The notes beneath the pieces are model-generated. The model made no database searches, had not been told where the DNA came from, and worked only from the letters and a program-made list of their open reading frames with translations. A stretch of 64,000 nucleotides of DNA from Crenothrix sp043729335 (GTDB taxonomy: Bacteria > Pseudomonadota > Gammaproteobacteria > Methylococcales > Methylomonadaceae). The stretch covers positions 124,001 through 188,000 of the forward strand of contig NZ_JAYTLQ010000057.1 in the NCBI RefSeq assembly GCF_043729335.1, read 5' to 3'. Below, piece after piece: positions 63,144-64,000 of the stretch. The translations under genes were made by a program, and so were the position numbers. Position 1 is the first letter of the stretch, and each line of letters opens with the position of its first letter.

Positions 63144-63677
63144 TTATTCCGTTTTTGAGCTGGGATCTATGGAGTACATCAGTGATTGCACTAGTAACGA
63201 GACATCTTTTTTAACGCGCGCATCAACGCTAAATACCGGTGGATTTAAGTTTAAGGTTTTTAATTGCGTACAATAATCAGCAATGGAAAAGCGGTTATCC
63301 AGATCCATTTGGGTTACGCCAATAGCAACACCGGTATCATCAATAAAGGTGCGAAATGAATCCAGAAAAAAGCGCATATCTTTAAACGGGTCAGGACGTG
63401 TTGTGTCGATTAAAAGAATCAGGCCAATGCCGCCGGTTTTCAAAATATCCCACATAAAATCAAAACGCTCTTGTCCGGGCGTACCGTAAAGATGGATTTT
63501 TTCACCCCCTTCTACCTGAATCTGGCCATAATCCAGCGCTACCGTGGTGGTGGCTTTGCGTACTTTAGTCATATCACTGGCGGCAACGTCGGTGCTAATG
63601 GGTAGCATGTCGCTGATGGCAGCGATAGCCGTTGTTTTTCCCGAACCTACTGGGCCTGTAAAAATTATTTTATACAT
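63144..63677 (-). CDS. Small Ras-like GTPase (MglA/Rag-type)
   Basis: The 177-residue GTPase has G1 as TGPVGSGKTTAIAA, a switch region with TTTVALDYGQI, G3 as YGTPGQERFDF, and G4 as VTQMDL in place of the usual N/TKxD. It is a prokaryotic small GTPase of the Gtr1/MglA-like kind, often encoded with roadblock proteins; roles include polarity and motility or signalling. It precedes the roadblock-like gene by three bases. An upstream gene runs in from the right edge 138 nt away. Confidence 0.82.
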   Translation of the reverse strand: MYKIIFTGPVGSGKTTAIAAISDMLPISTDVAASDMTKVRKATTTVALDYGQIQVEGGEKIHLYGTPGQERFDFMWDILKTGGIGLILLIDTTRPDPFKDMRFFLDSFRTFIDDTGVAIGVTQMDLDNRFSIADYCTQLKTLNLNPPVFSVDARVKKDVSLLVQSLMYSIDPSSKTE

Positions 63678-63815
63678 GGAGCATGTATCATCCGTAGTTG
63701 TGTGTTACAGCGTGGGGGCTTGTTTGGGTGTAATGCATCCATGTCGATGTTGTCATTATAAAAAACGCATGTTGCAAAAATGGTTGAATCTGCCACAAAA
63801 AATTTGGCGCTTACG

Positions 63816-64000
63816 CTATCGCCCTAATAGCTTATTAAGAATTTTAGACAAAATACTTTTTTGTGCATTTGTTTTTTTCCGAACTGCCGGTGGCACTACT
63901 TCATCAATAGTGAGTCGTGGTATTTGACGGATTAAACCCAGTGAATTGGCGGCACTGACAAACACCGAAACATAACGTAATTCTATATTAAGTGCATTGG
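63816..64000 (-). CDS. Unknown protein, C-terminal part (right edge)
   Basis: A reading frame enters from the right edge and ends at TAG (63816-63818). The 61 residues seen read NALNIELRYVSVFVSAANSL, then IRQIPRLTIDEVVPPAVRKK, and end in a basic tail ILNKLLGR. No family could be assigned. Its orientation and position 138 nt upstream of the GTPase gene suggest a common transcription unit. Confidence 0.6.
   Translation of the reverse strand, partial: NALNIELRYVSVFVSAANSLGLIRQIPRLTIDEVVPPAVRKKTNAQKSILSKILNKLLGR

Noticed and set aside
1..64000. tRNA, rRNA, CRISPR, phage or intact insertion-sequence genes
   Set aside because: None seen; a formal tRNAscan or ISfinder search could not be run.

Overview
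The window looks like a chromosomal segment of a gammaproteobacterium. Conserved neighbourhoods support this: apaG-apaH, a 6S RNA gene beside zapA, ygfB-pepP-ubiH opposite zapA, yciB-yciI-bolA-ppiC, and plsY divergent from folB-folK. The moderate-to-low GC content, a PEP-CTERM protein and an EpsB/E/F/G/L-type (methanolan-like) exopolysaccharide operon would fit a methanotroph or methylotroph of the Methylococcales. No methane or methanol oxidation gene is present, so that assignment is an inference. I saw no rRNA, tRNA, CRISPR array, phage or intact insertion sequence.

Layout. 1-1919: a partial membrane acyltransferase-like gene and poorly recognisable genes. 1980-16027: mostly housekeeping (phospholipid and folate synthesis, peptidoglycan recycling, ApaGH, 6S RNA, ZapA and a ZapB-like partner, PepP, UbiH, YciB/YciI/BolA/parvulin, RecJ). 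16426-24000: a PEP-CTERM protein, a four-gene operon around metA, a HerA-like ATPase, YajQ and an aldehyde dehydrogenase. 24016-26612: a TerB / CitE-like lyase / PRTase set resembling the enzyme module of tellurium-resistance (Ter) clusters. 28526-34316: a first polysaccharide block (flippase, polymerase, GT2, GH9). 34552-40605: housekeeping (PriA, ArgS, SPOR protein, TrhO). 41063-61474: a second surface-polysaccharide block with an exported CotH-type kinase, a second GH9 paralogue, four leftward GT4 genes, a 1.2-kb AT-rich divergent region with a good sigma-54 promoter match, the rightward eps operon, and three late transferase or activation genes. 61572-64000: rpiA, a MITE-like element, and a small GTPase / roadblock-like gene pair running off the right edge.

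How the genes fit together. The two polysaccharide blocks between them carry every step expected of a Wzx/Wzy-type exopolysaccharide pathway: initiating phosphoglycosyltransferase, several GT4 and GT2 enzymes, flippase, polymerase, chain-length regulator with tyrosine-kinase-like partner, export protein and an outer-membrane barrel. Two secreted GH9 paralogues flank the housekeeping insert and could trim or release the polymer. Several dispersed palindromic elements lie between genes, including one MITE-like family with two copies in this window in opposite orientations.
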